DNA from: Planoprotostelium fungivorum
Lineage: Eukaryota > Evosea > Variosea > Cavosteliida > Cavosteliaceae
Assembly (NCBI GenBank): GCA_003024175.1
Contig: MDYQ01000086.1
Span: 37,837-101,836, forward strand
Length of the DNA: 64,000 nucleotides
Reading direction: 5' to 3'
Shown: piece after piece, positions 46,794 to 58,434 of the stretch
How positions within the stretch are numbered: position 1 is the stretch's first letter
Layout of the letters: the number at the start of each line of letters is the position of its first letter
The notes under the pieces: model-generated
What the model saw: the letters and a program-made list of their open reading frames with translations, nothing else
The model's database searches: none
What the model was told of the DNA's origin: nothing
Position numbers and translations under genes: made by a program

Positions 46794-49700
46794 ATGGAAG
46801 ATGAAGACAAGTCAAAGAGAAGAAATTCCGTTGCCATTCGAGCCAAATCTGTCTCGTGAGTCGAAAAGATGGACACGCCAGTATGTCAACACAGACTCAT
46901 CCATTTGAACAGCAATTTTGTAATACCTGGCTCTGATTGCACGGCCAGAAGAAAACAGTTGGGTTTGAATCCCCACCGTATCTTGGATGTTTTAGAGGTT
47001 GGCAAACTCTTCCAGGTCTCTCAGAGAGAATCTGACAGCCAGAAACGTTACGAGAAGGCCATACAGTACAGACCAGACGAGGTGACGTAGCACATCACCC
47101 CCGACCGAAATGTGCACTATCTCTAACTTACAAAAAGGTATCCAATGCGAGACCTTCTTTTTCGAACACTCGCAGTCGAGCGAGCTCCGTATCATCCATC
47201 ACGGGAATCAGCAAGCCAGACGCAACCACGCCCAACAACGACATCATCACAGACCCTACCATCATCGTCATCACAGCAGACGAACAAGAAGAGAGGAACA
47301 AGCTCAAATCGAAATTGAATTGGTTATTGGAGACAGAAGAGACGGGCACCATCACATTATCCACCCTGACCCCACAGGAGGTGACAACGATGCGATGCAC
47401 ATCGACATCATCTCAACTACCTCTAGCACGATAGAGCTTACGAGAGTGCACTGCACTGTCTCCTCTTCCCCCTCTTACAGTACCAAGACTCCACCGTTTT
47501 AGAAGAGACCGAGAAGTTAGCTCCCCGCCTCACAACTTTAAAAGAGAGCACTGAATATCGCTCCCTCATTCCATTCCACTTGGAAGATTATCAATTACTG
47601 AAGAAGCTCTATCGCATGAAGGACGAGAACGCACACACGGAGATCATGAACCGAGTCTTGAGCGCAGATTACGTGAGGAAACACGGACTCGAAAAGAACT
47701 GACGGAGGTAGTTTGTATATACTCTGCTGTCTGAGAACATCAAGCACACGAACACGTCTGAATTGTACAAAAAAGAAGCCTTTTCGGTGAGATGATTGAG
47801 AAGAGTGTGTGCTGACGAGAAAAAGATCGAAGACAACCACACACAGTGGGTCAACTATCATCAAAACAGTTACAAGCCCATGTTGAATCGTCTCAAAATG
47901 GTGAGAACAATTTCATCTCCTTCAGTTCAAATCTCCGCAGGACGCCAATTTCCAAGGCATCATCTCCATCGACATCATCGAAGCGAGAGGTTTGGTCGCG
48001 AAGGAGAGAGGTAAACTAGATTTTTTCTGAGTGTCTCACCCTCTCCAGACTCTTTCACTAGCAATCCATTCTGTGAAGTTTCTCTCGTGGCGGGAGACCT
48101 CATGAAAGGCTCGGCAAATTCACAAGACGAGAAGAAGGCAAAAACTTGCGTCATATCGAAGGTGAAGAGTGAAACTCGATGAAAACTCACGGTGATAGAC
48201 ATTGAATCCAGTTTGGATGCAAGAATTTGCTTTTCCTTTGACGGAGACTTTCCGCGCTTACCGTCTCAAATTTACAATTTGGGACCACAGCCCGGCGGGA
48301 AAGAGTTACATGGTGATGACGTCACGCCACGTCATCGATTGTACTGACTACCGAAGGGTGAAGTGGAAGTAGATCTCGGAACGATGAGAAACCACTCCAC
48401 GAGGGATGAGTGGCTTCACTTGACGAAAATGGGAAAATGGACTTCCTTTGGAAACATCACCGTGAGCATTTTTCTCCTTCTCTCTTATTTCGTTTCTCTT
48501 TCAAAATTGATGGAAGGACAGGTTTCGGGGGACATTCACGTTAGAATCCACCTCAACTTCAGGACGTTAGTGACCGACTTGCAACCGGAGAGTTCACCGA
48601 ATTATCCGTTCGTTCCCACGGAAGCAGAGGCACACAAGTACTACGATCATCTGTTGGATCTGGTATTGCGCATGGAAAATCCAGATCTACACGAGATCCA
48701 TCCACCGTCACCCTTCTGTCAATCTCTCTTGGAGGAGTACTCGTACCGTGAGATGATTCGTCTACATCTCATCTCTATCATCACGTTCCAATGTCACTTG
48801 TCTCGTAACAATGTTGTCTATACATATGACCATCATATATGGATATCTCACAATCGTTCAGGTTACTGCATTCCGTATTATCACAGGGCCCTGGCGTGAG
48901 TCGAACCGAAAACTCATCGAAATCTAATCGAAAACCAGACACCTGGAGTGGCTGTTGAACCACTGGACTCTGAATCGACTGACCATCTGGACCGTCTACG
49001 AGGCCATGCATCACATCGAGCAGATCAAATTCAGAACTAAATTAGACATGACGAAAGAAGAAAGGAAGAGATATCGCGAATGCATGACCAAAACGAGAGA
49101 CTTAACAGAAGAAGCGATGGGCAGTTACATCCAAGTGAGTTCCTCTCGTGACGAATCGTGACGTCACCATGACGTCATCCCAGTTATTCGAAGGTAAGAA
49201 GATGGACGGAACGCTCAAAGCTCTCTCTCAAGTTCTCGTCTTCGTCCTCTTGATGTCGAGAGAGGCACCGGCCACCATCATGGATAATCTCATCAAGGTG
49301 AATGGATGTAATGGATGCATCTAACTCCATCAGAATTCAGCGAGCAGTCTGTACATGAATTACGTCGCAGAGGCTGAGCCTCTCAACGCAAGGAAGATGA
49401 CGGATGTCATGCAGAAGATACTCCAACACATGGAAGACGATGCACAAGTCTATCAGTCACAATTTGGAAAGTGAGTCGTTACGACCCATCATCATTCAAT
49501 GCATCTCACATCGAATCAGGGAGACGATTCTATTGGCCATCACATCATCGGTGTACAAGGGGTTCCTCCTTCAAGACATCACGAAGGTGTGTGGGAACTC
49601 GTGGGAGATTCTGAGACTGTGACAGGTGGTGATGGACGTTCCCAGCATCTTATCTGCAGATCTATCCACGAGCGATCTGTTCGACATGCATTTCTGCGTG

Positions 49701-52700
49701 GTCGAACTCAACAAGATCTGGAAGAATCACCTCAAGTACGTAACGTACGTACGACATGCAGCTGACATCTGACAGGATGTCACCGATACCCCTGGAGGAC
49801 ATGTTCGAGCCTTACATACTGATGTGGATCGATTCACTGAGAGACCGTCTACGCTTCTGGATGAAGCAATCGATCAACGAAGATGAAGTGATGATTGATA
49901 TGGAGACGTCTCACAATACTGACCGTCCCAGGCGAGTGGATGGGAAGCCCTCTCCATGGAGCAGATCCCACCGATTCTTCATTCCTCCTCGGTGGTCGAT
50001 CTCTTCCAATGTCTCGACACGTGCGTCACTTTCCTCGCTTCCTTCGAAGACGAAATCGGTAGAGAGAAGAACATCCGCAACCTCCTCAATATGGTATGTC
50101 CTCTCAATTTTCTTATTTCATGCTCATCTACAACCAGGTAACGGTCAATGTCATCGAGTTTTTCGTCCAACAACTCAAACTGTCGTGTCTCAACGACGTC
50201 ACGACGAAAAAGATCCGAATGTCTTCCGGCCTCCTCACCCCGGAGAGAAGTCCCTCCCGTGGAGCTGCTTCTCCACGACTCGTTCCCAGCCGAACCGGTT
50301 CCTTCGGTGCCTCTCCGAACCGTCCCACGGCCAACACTTCCTTCTGTCCCTCCCAACTGAGACCCTCGAACTCCGGCTCCTTTGGAGCTGCTTCTCCAAA
50401 GATGCCTCTGAGACCCTCTGAGAATGGATCCTTTGGGAAGGGCGTGACGTCACCTCTCTCTCCCAAGGGAATCCGATCACCCACCTCTCCCAGTGGAGTC
50501 ACTTCACCCATGTCATCCAGATTCTCCTCTTCACCCATGCAAGTGCAGAGGAACACTTCTTCACCCAAAATGGCCTCCTCACCCAAGGTATGACGTGGCG
50601 TGACGTCATCAGCTAGTGGAGGCTGATCGTTGTAGTTGACGCGATTGGCCAGCAAGTTGTTCGGGAGGAGTCCGAGCTTCTCTTCACCCACCGAAATTCC
50701 CGCCAACGGTGACGCGGTGACCTCACCCACCCGAGAAGTACCTCAGGTGATATGTGACACTTGACACTTCTGACATCCATCAGATGTCATCTTCCTCCAC
50801 CGGGAATGCTGCCTTCAAGAGTCCACCGAGTGGCCTCAGCGTGAGTCTTTCCACTACGAAAGTCACTCAACTCCATCAGTTGAGCATGAGATTGACACCC
50901 CGTATGTCTGGATCGACACCAGACGTCCAGCGTATACCGGAAGCACTCTTAGCCTCTTCACCGAAGACTTCGATCAGTCATTTGTCACCTCGTCTGTCAT
51001 CGAGTCAGACGAACGTGATGAAGAGCGAGGGAAAGACACCTCCTGCACTGATGAGCTCACCGATGGCATGGAAGAAGAGAAATCAACTCAAGTGGATCGT
51101 ACCGAGAGATCTGTGCATCAAATTGAACGATATGGAGATGGTGGGAGCACTGCAGGACGATTTCTCCACACACATTCGAAAGTGAGAAAAAAGAGGATGG
51201 GAACGGGAGTTGAACTCGAGGCAGGACGTTGAACTACCCCAACGAAGACGAGACCGTTTTGAACCTACTCAAGCCAAGCATCAACGCTTCAAGGTCCACG
51301 TACAGTGACCTGTTAGATCTGCTGGTGACATACATGAACCATGACATGAAGATCGAAGTGGAGAAGATATTCGATCCACGTACGAACGGTAACGCGGAGC
51401 CCCTCTTCACTTATCTGTCTGCACAATTGGACGTCCTTCACAATTGGATGTACCCCGGTGAGACATTCGAGAGGTAGAGTGAAACTGATTGTGACAGGCG
51501 TCTTTCAGAACACGCTGCAGAAGATCTTCCTCATTCTGACCAAGGTGAGAGCGTAGTGGTGACTTGTGATGACGTCATACAGAATCTCGAACTACAACTG
51601 TTCCCGTTCAACGTCGACGATGAAACGAACTCTCAGCCCAAAGTCCCACTCGTTCAGCGAATGATCGAGGTAATCTCTCTCTTCTTCTCTCTCTGACACG
51701 AACAGGAACTCTTCCGTTTCTTCACTGCAGACGGTACAGACCTACCCAAGAGCTACGCAGAGAAACACACGAGGCATCTAAAAGACTGCATCTCTCTCTT
51801 CACCATGTCCACCGCCGAACTCTTCGAAGTCGTGGAGAGGAAGAGGAAATCGAACCGTCCCATCCTCGTGAAGAGAGACGTGAAAGAGAACGTGAGAGAG
51901 GACGGTGGAGAAACGACCATCACCACGGAAGTGACTTCGCCTTCTACTGGAAGGAAGACAAAGGTGACGATGCCAAAGAGCGTGGAGAAGGCTAGGGAGA
52001 GTGAAGAGCAAAAGTTTGACATGATTCCTTCTTCTTTTGCTCTGCCGGCTCTGGCCATACTCATCAACCGATCGAAAGATGGTGAGATGACGTGGAATGA
52101 TGTCATAGAGTGACACGATGTAGGGGATAGTGAGGCGAAGAGTGTGTTGAAGAAGAAGAAGGAGACGCTGGGATCACAGTTGATGTGTAATCTCATGGGT
52201 ATCTACAACGAGGAAGAACATCTCATCACGAGTGAGTGATCATCGCGATTTCATCCATCCACTTACATCGATGGATGTACATCGATTGATGTGCACCGAT
52301 TTGATGTGTATCGATTGACATCATCAGAATTCTTGTGTTCCATCCAATACACGTTCGGCTCCCTCGTAGTCCTGAGCAGTTACATCGCCCTCCACAAGTT
52401 CATCGGCAATTCACATCCAACAGTCATCGCCATCCGCGACATCACATCCATCGCCAAGAGAGAGAACAAGGGTCTCTCCATCGTCTGCAACGACGGACAG
52501 GTACCCTCTATCCCTCTCCATCCATCGTTGAACATCAACAGGAGTACATGATTTCGAACCTGTACGAAGTATCACGCAAGCACGTCATCGATGCCATCAA
52601 GTCGAGAGCGAAGGCGGTAGGAAACAAGAGCATATTGGGTAAAGGTGAAGACCTTCATCAGAGACAGTGGATTCATTCTTTGCAGTGGAGACGAGGAATA

Positions 52701-53201
52701 CGAGTTTAGAAGTAGAAGAACAAGTGCTGACGGGGGCGACGGACCCGAAGGCGGTGGAGAAGTGGAATCGTGTCGTTCGAGAGAAGTTTGGACAACCGAG
52801 AGAGACGGTGTTGGGAGGTGCGTTCGAATGGAATGTGTAGATGTGTCTGTGACGCTGGACAGTTTACACTTGTTATTATCGTCACAACGTGCCCGAATTT
52901 GGACATTTGATTGTGACGGAGGGGTTGGTCTGCTTCTCGTCATCGAGGCCTCTGCTGCCTCATCATCTGTGTATTCCTCTGTCACAGATCGCGGACATCT
53001 CGACTCAGAATGCCGCGTGGATCTTACCTACGGCGTTGAGCATCACGAACAGTGAAGACAAGAAGGTGATGATGAGATGAGATGGTGAAGGGGACTGATG
53101 GAGGATAGCACGTGTTCAGCTCGTTTTCGAATCGGGACGAAGTCTACAATCTGATCCATAGTCTGTGGTTCAGGAGGATCAAGTATACCGAGGAAAAATA
53201 G
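46794..53201 (+). CDS. C2-MUN-domain (Munc13/BAIAP3-like) protein with two C-terminal GRAM domains
   Basis: A very long, many-exon gene. The N-terminal region is basic and Ser-rich (MEDEDKSKRRNSVAIRAKS; SRASSVSSITGISK). A C2 domain follows: GIISIDIIEARGLVAKERD, SNPFCEVSL, LNPVWMQEFAFPL, KFTIWDHS. MUN-type helices occur around HLEWLLNHWTLNRLTIWTVY, EEAMGSYIQ and ADLSTSDLFDMHF-like stretches. A long Ser/Pro-rich insert (SPSRGAASPRLVPSRTGSFG; about 50240-50990) is followed by more helices. Two GRAM domains come last: QYTFGSLVVLSSYIALHKFI...GQEYMISNLYE, and FGHLIVTEGLVCFSSSRPLL...HVFSSFSNRDEVYNLIHSLW. Munc13-like proteins prime vesicles for fusion, and GRAM modules bind membrane lipids. The C2-MUN-GRAM-GRAM order is inferred from hand joins and may hide a gene boundary near 52250. 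Confidence 0.7.
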
Positions 53202-53467
53202 ATTGTCTTTTGTACTTGTTTCATTTCTTCTTCGTCATCGGTAACCTCACCTCTCTCACTTGTCCTCTCATTGATTCTTCTGACATCAGAGATGTCCATC
53301 GATCTGACTGTTGCGATCTTCCAATGAGAGCATATCGAAATTACAAGCTGGATGTCCTGTACTCAAATAGGGATAGAGAGTTACCAAACTGTCTGTCATC
53401 TTTCCAGCCCAAAATGTGGGCGGTTTGGCCTTTTGCTTTAAAAGATATTATTGAATTCAATTCATCC

Positions 53468-53488
53468 CTGCCGTTATGATAACGGCAG
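53468..53488. other. Perfect 10+1+10 palindrome in an intergenic gap
   Basis: CTGCCGTTAT-G-ATAACGGCAG is a perfect inverted repeat 53 bp before the ATG of the NYN/CCCH gene. It is flanked by TTGAATTCAATTC. It could be a dimer-binding operator or a 5' UTR hairpin. No second copy was seen in the window. Confidence 0.5.
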
Positions 53489-53540
53489 AATTCAACAGAC
53501 CAGATCACATCAGATCGCACCACAGACCACTCGCCAAGCG

Positions 53541-56052
53541 ATGGAGAAGGGGGAACCCCCTATCTTCTCACAGATCATCCTACCTACGGTGACTCACACG
53601 AGGCAGAGGTTCTCTGATTATACAAGAACGGATCCTCTCACAGTGGCGATATGCCACTACCTGAATATCAGAGTGGAAAAATTGCTTTCTTGGAAAAGCA
53701 GTACCACTGTTGGGGAGAAACTGAGAGATAGAGATGTTGCTTTCATGATTTGGCTGGTCATCACGGAAAGACTACTATTGAACGAACGCTGTCGAGAATG
53801 GAGAGGGAATTCCTCATTCAGCCAAGTATCAACACGGTTGATGGAACAGCTGAAAGACAACGCAAAAAAAGCCGAGAAACCACAGTCAGCAACAAACCGT
53901 CTAGATGATGATAAGAAGACGACCATTCTGTGGGTAGATGGTGACAACGTGGCCGATGTGCTGGAGGATGAACGACTGCACCGTTACATCAAGAGGTGAA
54001 TTATCACGATTTTTCCGTCTAAGTCATTATGCAGCAAGAACTCACGTCTCTGGGTGGTTTACATGCAACAGAAAGACCGACTCTTACCTTACTCCCTCTT
54101 TCGTTTATTTCATTCGAAGCAAGACCGATTCATCGCCTGCAGCCCCCAGACCACAGGTAGAGACTGCGTAGACGTGTCCATCATGTCCCAAATGATGCAA
54201 CTCCATTGGAATCTCCCCATCCACATCCGCTTCTGCTTCATCTCGAGGGATCACTTCGCCGCACAGACGATCGAAAACCTCAGGGCCATACCCAAAGACG
54301 GACAACTGAGAGAATGTCTCCACATCAACCCCAATCAACATCATGAGATCTCCGAGACGGAAGAGCTCCTCAAGGGGAGGAAATTTAAATTCTGGGACCA
54401 ATATCTGGGTGAACGTCCGTCGGTGTGTGATCGACATCACATCACTTCTGATGCAAGCACGACAGACGCAGAGACAACACTCTGTACTGGTACACGAAAA
54501 CAACCTGTTCCAACTCTTGCAAGACAAGATGGGAAACGCAATCGCGGAGCATCGTGAGATCCACGTGGCAGCCTTCATCTCTTCCATCAAGAAGCCACAC
54601 AGCTCGAAGCCCATCCTTGTCGTGGACAACGTCACCATCGCTTCTCTCTACCGTAACTCTGATTTGGAAATCGTAGTGGGTGCGACATCATCTGATGCGG
54701 TGAGAGGATGTCTGAAGCGACTGCAGGGAAGGATAATCTCGGCTTGAATTTCGAAAGGCATACCACGCTGACCATAGTGGAATCTATTGACGCTTCAATG
54801 TGTGAAGAGTGGACCGATATGTTGCTCGAACACGAGGAATTGAAGCTTCACGTGTGGTGCACGGCGGAAGCGAATGTGGGTGCCCTGCAGAACATGAAAG
54901 TGGTCTTTGGAAGGAGACTTCAAGTCTTTGATCTGAGAGAGGTGACGTCACCTCATGATCATGATCATGATCATGATCATCATCGACAACCGAGGGCTGA
55001 ACGATGAGCAGAAGATCGATCGATACCGACCTCCCGCCCTCATCCAGAAGCGATACACCGAACCATGTCGAATGGAATTCGCTTGTCAGTACGGTGACAG
55101 CTGCAGTTTCTACCACACGAAAGATCACAAACTCTTCTTCGAGGCCAACGGTGGGGTGGGACAGAAACGTGAGGTGTTCTTCTTACCTTCCACGACTGAA
55201 CAACAGACAGACTACAAGATCAAGAGCTGCGCTCGTAAGACTTGTTCGTATCAGGACGAACCGGTAAAGTGTAAATTCTCTCATTCGATAGATGATCTGA
55301 GGTGCTACGACTTCCGGCCGTCTGCTTGTCATCACGGCCAGCCTTGTGGAGGACAGATGACACATCCACCCCTGGAACTACCTGAAGAACACAAACAGGC
55401 CTCAGCGGATCTTCCCCTGGTGAGAGAACAGAAAAAGATGTGACTGAGAGAGGATCAGAGCAAGAGAGAGACGAGCACGGCGAGAGATGCTTTGAAATTC
55501 GAACAGTTCGACATGAAAGCTGTCGGAGAGGGTTCTATACCTGATTTCATCAAACACTTTGCCTTACAGATGGAAGTACTCGAAGGCAATTGTGGTCTCG
55601 ATTCAGAACACAACGTTCTCTACTTCAAGGTGAAGCAGATTTCATCTCATATTGATTCAATTCGATCGAGAGAGGACAGAATGAATTTACCTTGTCTGTA
55701 GAGTTTGGGAATGAATGATTTTCCATCTGAAACGAACGTGAAAGGAGTGAAGGTCAGAATATCAAAGATCAATCGCTGCAAGGTGACGTCCCATCCATCA
55801 TCATCGACATCTCATCGTGTTCAGATCTACGTCAGAGCGGATGACATCAAACTCGATGTGGACTCCATCCTTCAGGCCTTACGATCATCTCTGTCCGATG
55901 CCGATTACTCTCTCTGTGATTGGAATCCAACTCGGCTGCCCGATGATCTCATTGAAATGAATGTGACGGACACCGTGCTGAAGATTCTACTGCAGATGAG
56001 AGTGATCTATCATAAGAGGAAGGTGAGGTATCGTCAGACGAAATCGAGCTGA
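53541..56052 (+). CDS. NYN/PIN-like ribonuclease-type domain with CCCH zinc fingers (novel architecture)
   Basis: The start at 53541 (MEKGEPPIFSQIILPTVTHT) is the first ATG of the open frame. TILWVDGDNVADVL is the D-x-D-N signature opening of NYN/PIN nuclease folds, followed by SRLWVVYMQQKDRL, QTTGRDCVDVSIMSQMMQLH and HIRFCFISRDHFAAQTIENL, the order of acidic sites expected. A second alpha/beta unit resembles it (HREIHVAAFISSIKK, KPILVVDNVTIASLYR, LEIVVGATSSDA). Zinc fingers follow: C-x5-C-x5-C-x3-H at CRMEFACQYGDSCSFYH and C-x4-C-x8-C-x3-H at CARKTCSYQDEPVKCKFSH. A C-terminal helical region ends at 56052. The combination resembles Regnase-type RNA decay factors but with a different order. 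Joins are approximate. An (ATGATC)n tract at about 54953-54980 abuts a splice site. Confidence 0.6.
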
Positions 56053-56173
56053 ATCGAACAGAGGGTCGTCTTCTATGAGACGATCGTGAGCCAGAGCCGT
56101 CCGGTCAGCAGGTGATGAGCTCATCGTGATGATGGACTGATGGTGACCAGTCCGGCCGTAATATCTATCACAC

Positions 56174-56472
56174 ATGGTCACGTACAGATTGGAGGCCTTT
56201 GAAGGGAATCCTTACGATGTGATGATGAGTTTGGGCCGAACGACTCTGTTTGTTACATCGAACGAATCGAAATTCTCGTGTGTTGGAGGTGCACGGGAAG
56301 AACGCAAACCACGCCGTTCATTTTTGAATAAACCGAATTCTGTTCGTGGACTGATGAGCATGAGCTTATTGAAGAGATCATCTGCAACGAGGAGAATGTT
56401 ATCCCTCTTGTGTTTACAATTCAGAATCTAGGTACTGAAACCACCCACTCGACCTGGCAATACTTCTCTTGA
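56174..56472 (+). CDS. Small unassigned coding-like segment
   Basis: MVTYRLEAFEGNPYDVMMSL opens a frame that runs to SNESKFSCVG. A likely intron (GTGCACGG...GATGAG) leads to HELIEEIICNEENVIPLVFT and ends IQNLGTETTHSTWQYFS with a TGA at 56470. Phase at the junction does not close cleanly. It may be the tail of a longer gene or a remnant. I do not recognise it. Confidence 0.3.
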
Positions 56473-56797
56473 TGAGCGCAGACTACAAAGACTGGTGCAT
56501 AGCGTCAGTTGATCAGCTCTCAACCCTCCTTCGGTGATCTTACAAGTGGGGACAGTGCAAGATTGTCTGTGGGTGAGCCACGTTTCTTGCTGATGTCTCT
56601 GATGCGACTCGAGTCATACAGGTAGACAAAGTTCAACTACTTACATGAATTCACCCCTATTTGATAATGATCCAGGCAGTTAGAATGTCCTCCCGTAGGG
56701 AAACGAATACCGATCGTTTGAGATGAGATGCGATTGAGACGATAAAGAAGTATACTTCTGAGAATGATAATCATACAGGTGTTGATGAATTGTATGG

Positions 56798-57108
56798 CAG
56801 GAAAATGGGTATTTGAGTATCGCATTGTCATGGAATACTCACTCATTTAGGATGATACTCACTCATCAATACTCATTCTAGATATGAGGCGTTACGTTCA
56901 CCTATCGCATCACATCACAAATCCCATCGTGTGACGAAGACGATCACGCATGACCTACCTTCATTGATGCTGTATCCTTCGTTTTGTTGTTGGAATCCTG
57001 CTCGGATGCATCTCTCTCAGGTGGGACGCCATCTCATCGCACGTGCCATGATTACTGTTATGAGTATTTGAGTAGGCAGGGGGTCACTCACTCAAATACC
57101 CATTCCTG
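56798..57108. mobile_element. hAT-like MITE, copy 1 (311 bp)
   Basis: The left end, CAGGAAAATGGGTATTTGAGT, and the right end, ACTCAAATACCCATTCCTG, are inverted copies with small differences. TTGTATGG flanks it at 56790-56797 and again at 57111-57118 (a 2-bp CA lies between the element and the right copy). The interior is strongly similar to the element at 60067-60430, with shared blocks such as ACTCACTCATTTAGGATGAT and CGTGTGA(C/T)GAAGACGATCACG. No ORF. Confidence 0.8.
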
Positions 57109-57454
57109 CATTGTATGGATTCTTCAGTAGTTGAGAATAAGGGCGCCTGCACGTTGCAGACTCGGGAAATTAGGATGTTGCAGTCTGAAGTCATCACCAG
57201 ATAGAAGAGAAGAGAGGAACGAAACGAAGTTACATCGAAGTTTCTTTTTGTTCACTTCTTTTCTGTGTCACCTTTCATCTCTTCTATACTTAGCGTGAAC
57301 TTATTCAAAAATACAGTTCGTCCATCTACTACTCGCTCTCGTTTTCTTCACCACCATCGACCCTCTTCATCGTCCGCCGGTCCCCATCTCGTCCAATCGC
57401 ACGCGCAAAACTGAGATGAAACGATTAAACCAATATTTATTCAGCATGGGGTTC

Positions 57455-58158
57455 TCAGACCTTCTGGTAAACATCAGAGGTCGGTTGAGCGGGCTGTCCA
57501 TACGCAGGTTGTCCGTAGGGTGCGGGCTGGCCGTACGCAGGTTGTCCGTAGGGTGCTGGCTGGCCGTACGCAGGTTGTCCGTAGGGTGCTGGCTGTCCGT
57601 AAACGGGGCTGGCACCGTAGACGGGAGCAGTGGTGTAGCCGTCGACGAGGTGGTAGTGCTGTGTGAGACCCCTCCAGAATGAGAAGGCACAGAAGGCACA
57701 GGCTCCACAGATCACCACACTGATTCCGATTCCGACTCCCCAGCTGACAGACATGGAGCTCCTCGAAGATGACACGCATGTGTTGTATGAACTGGAGGTG
57801 GAGGTGAAGCTATCGCATAGATCCTCGACGAGGGCTTCGATACGGATGAAGTTGACGACGCTGACGATGATCTCGACGAGAATGTAGATGAGAAGGAGGG
57901 CGAAATACTGGTCGAGGTAAGTATTAAACATGGAGAATAGAATGGACTTACGGCTCTGGCCAGAGAGGGGCTCTCCTTTTGGGCGGCAAGAATACCAACC
58001 GTTCCCGCGATCAAGAGTACGAAGCCAGGGATGATGCTGTAAATGAGGGAGGTGCTCTTGAGGTAGGAGATACTCCAGCCGGTCTCTCCGAGAGAGATGA
58101 GCCCTCCGATGAAGATGAGAATGCTGCAGATGAGGATGGTCTGCTTGTCGATGGCCAT
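57455..58158 (-). CDS. Four-transmembrane protein with a Tyr-Gly-Gln-Pro-Ala repeat tail
   Basis: Exon 1 starts MAIDKQTILICSILIFIGGL and exon 2 resumes YFALLLIYILVEIIVSVVNF after an intron at about 57908-57951. Hydrophobic helices: ILICSILIFIGGLISL, SLIYSIIPGFVLLIAGTVGIL, YFALLLIYILVEIIVSVVNF and GVGIGISVVICGACAFCAFSF. A Ser- and Cys-containing loop (DSFTSTSSSYNTCVSSSR) lies between the last two, as in tetraspanin-like proteins. The cytosolic tail repeats YGQPAPYGQPA three times. Pro/Tyr/Gln-rich tails of this kind bind WW or TSG101-type partners and are common in amoebal and annexin-like proteins. The function is unknown. Confidence 0.8.
57495..57602 (-). repeat. Tandem ~33-bp coding repeat (YGQPAPYGQPA)
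   Basis: The plus-strand block GGCCGTACGCAGGTTGTCC-GTAGGGTG(C)(T/G)GGCT recurs three times with only single-base changes, plus partial units. Near-identity at the DNA level shows recent slippage growth. It encodes the repeat tail of the tetraspan protein. Confidence 0.85.
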
Positions 58159-58434
58159 GTTGTTTGTTTTGTGTCCCCGAAGAATGTCTCTGTCATGTGT
58201 CTGACTGACGAGACCCGAATTTTCCTGCTCGCTACTTTCCGCTAATTTCTCGAAACAAAACCAACAAATGACAAACGAGTAAAGGGCTCTGAACCTTCTA
58301 GGTTTCATCCGGTTCTCACGAGATATTGTGCCCAAGCGAACGATAACGCATACTACACGAGACAAACTCGACCTTTTCTTCATCGTCAGGAGACAGAAGC
58401 CAAGAGGTGCAATTCGCTCGTGCGACTTTAATGT

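Noticed and set aside
53165-53479. 104-codon ORF after the MUN/GRAM gene
   Set aside because: It begins inside the GRAM exon in another frame, and its sequence has no domain or coding bias.
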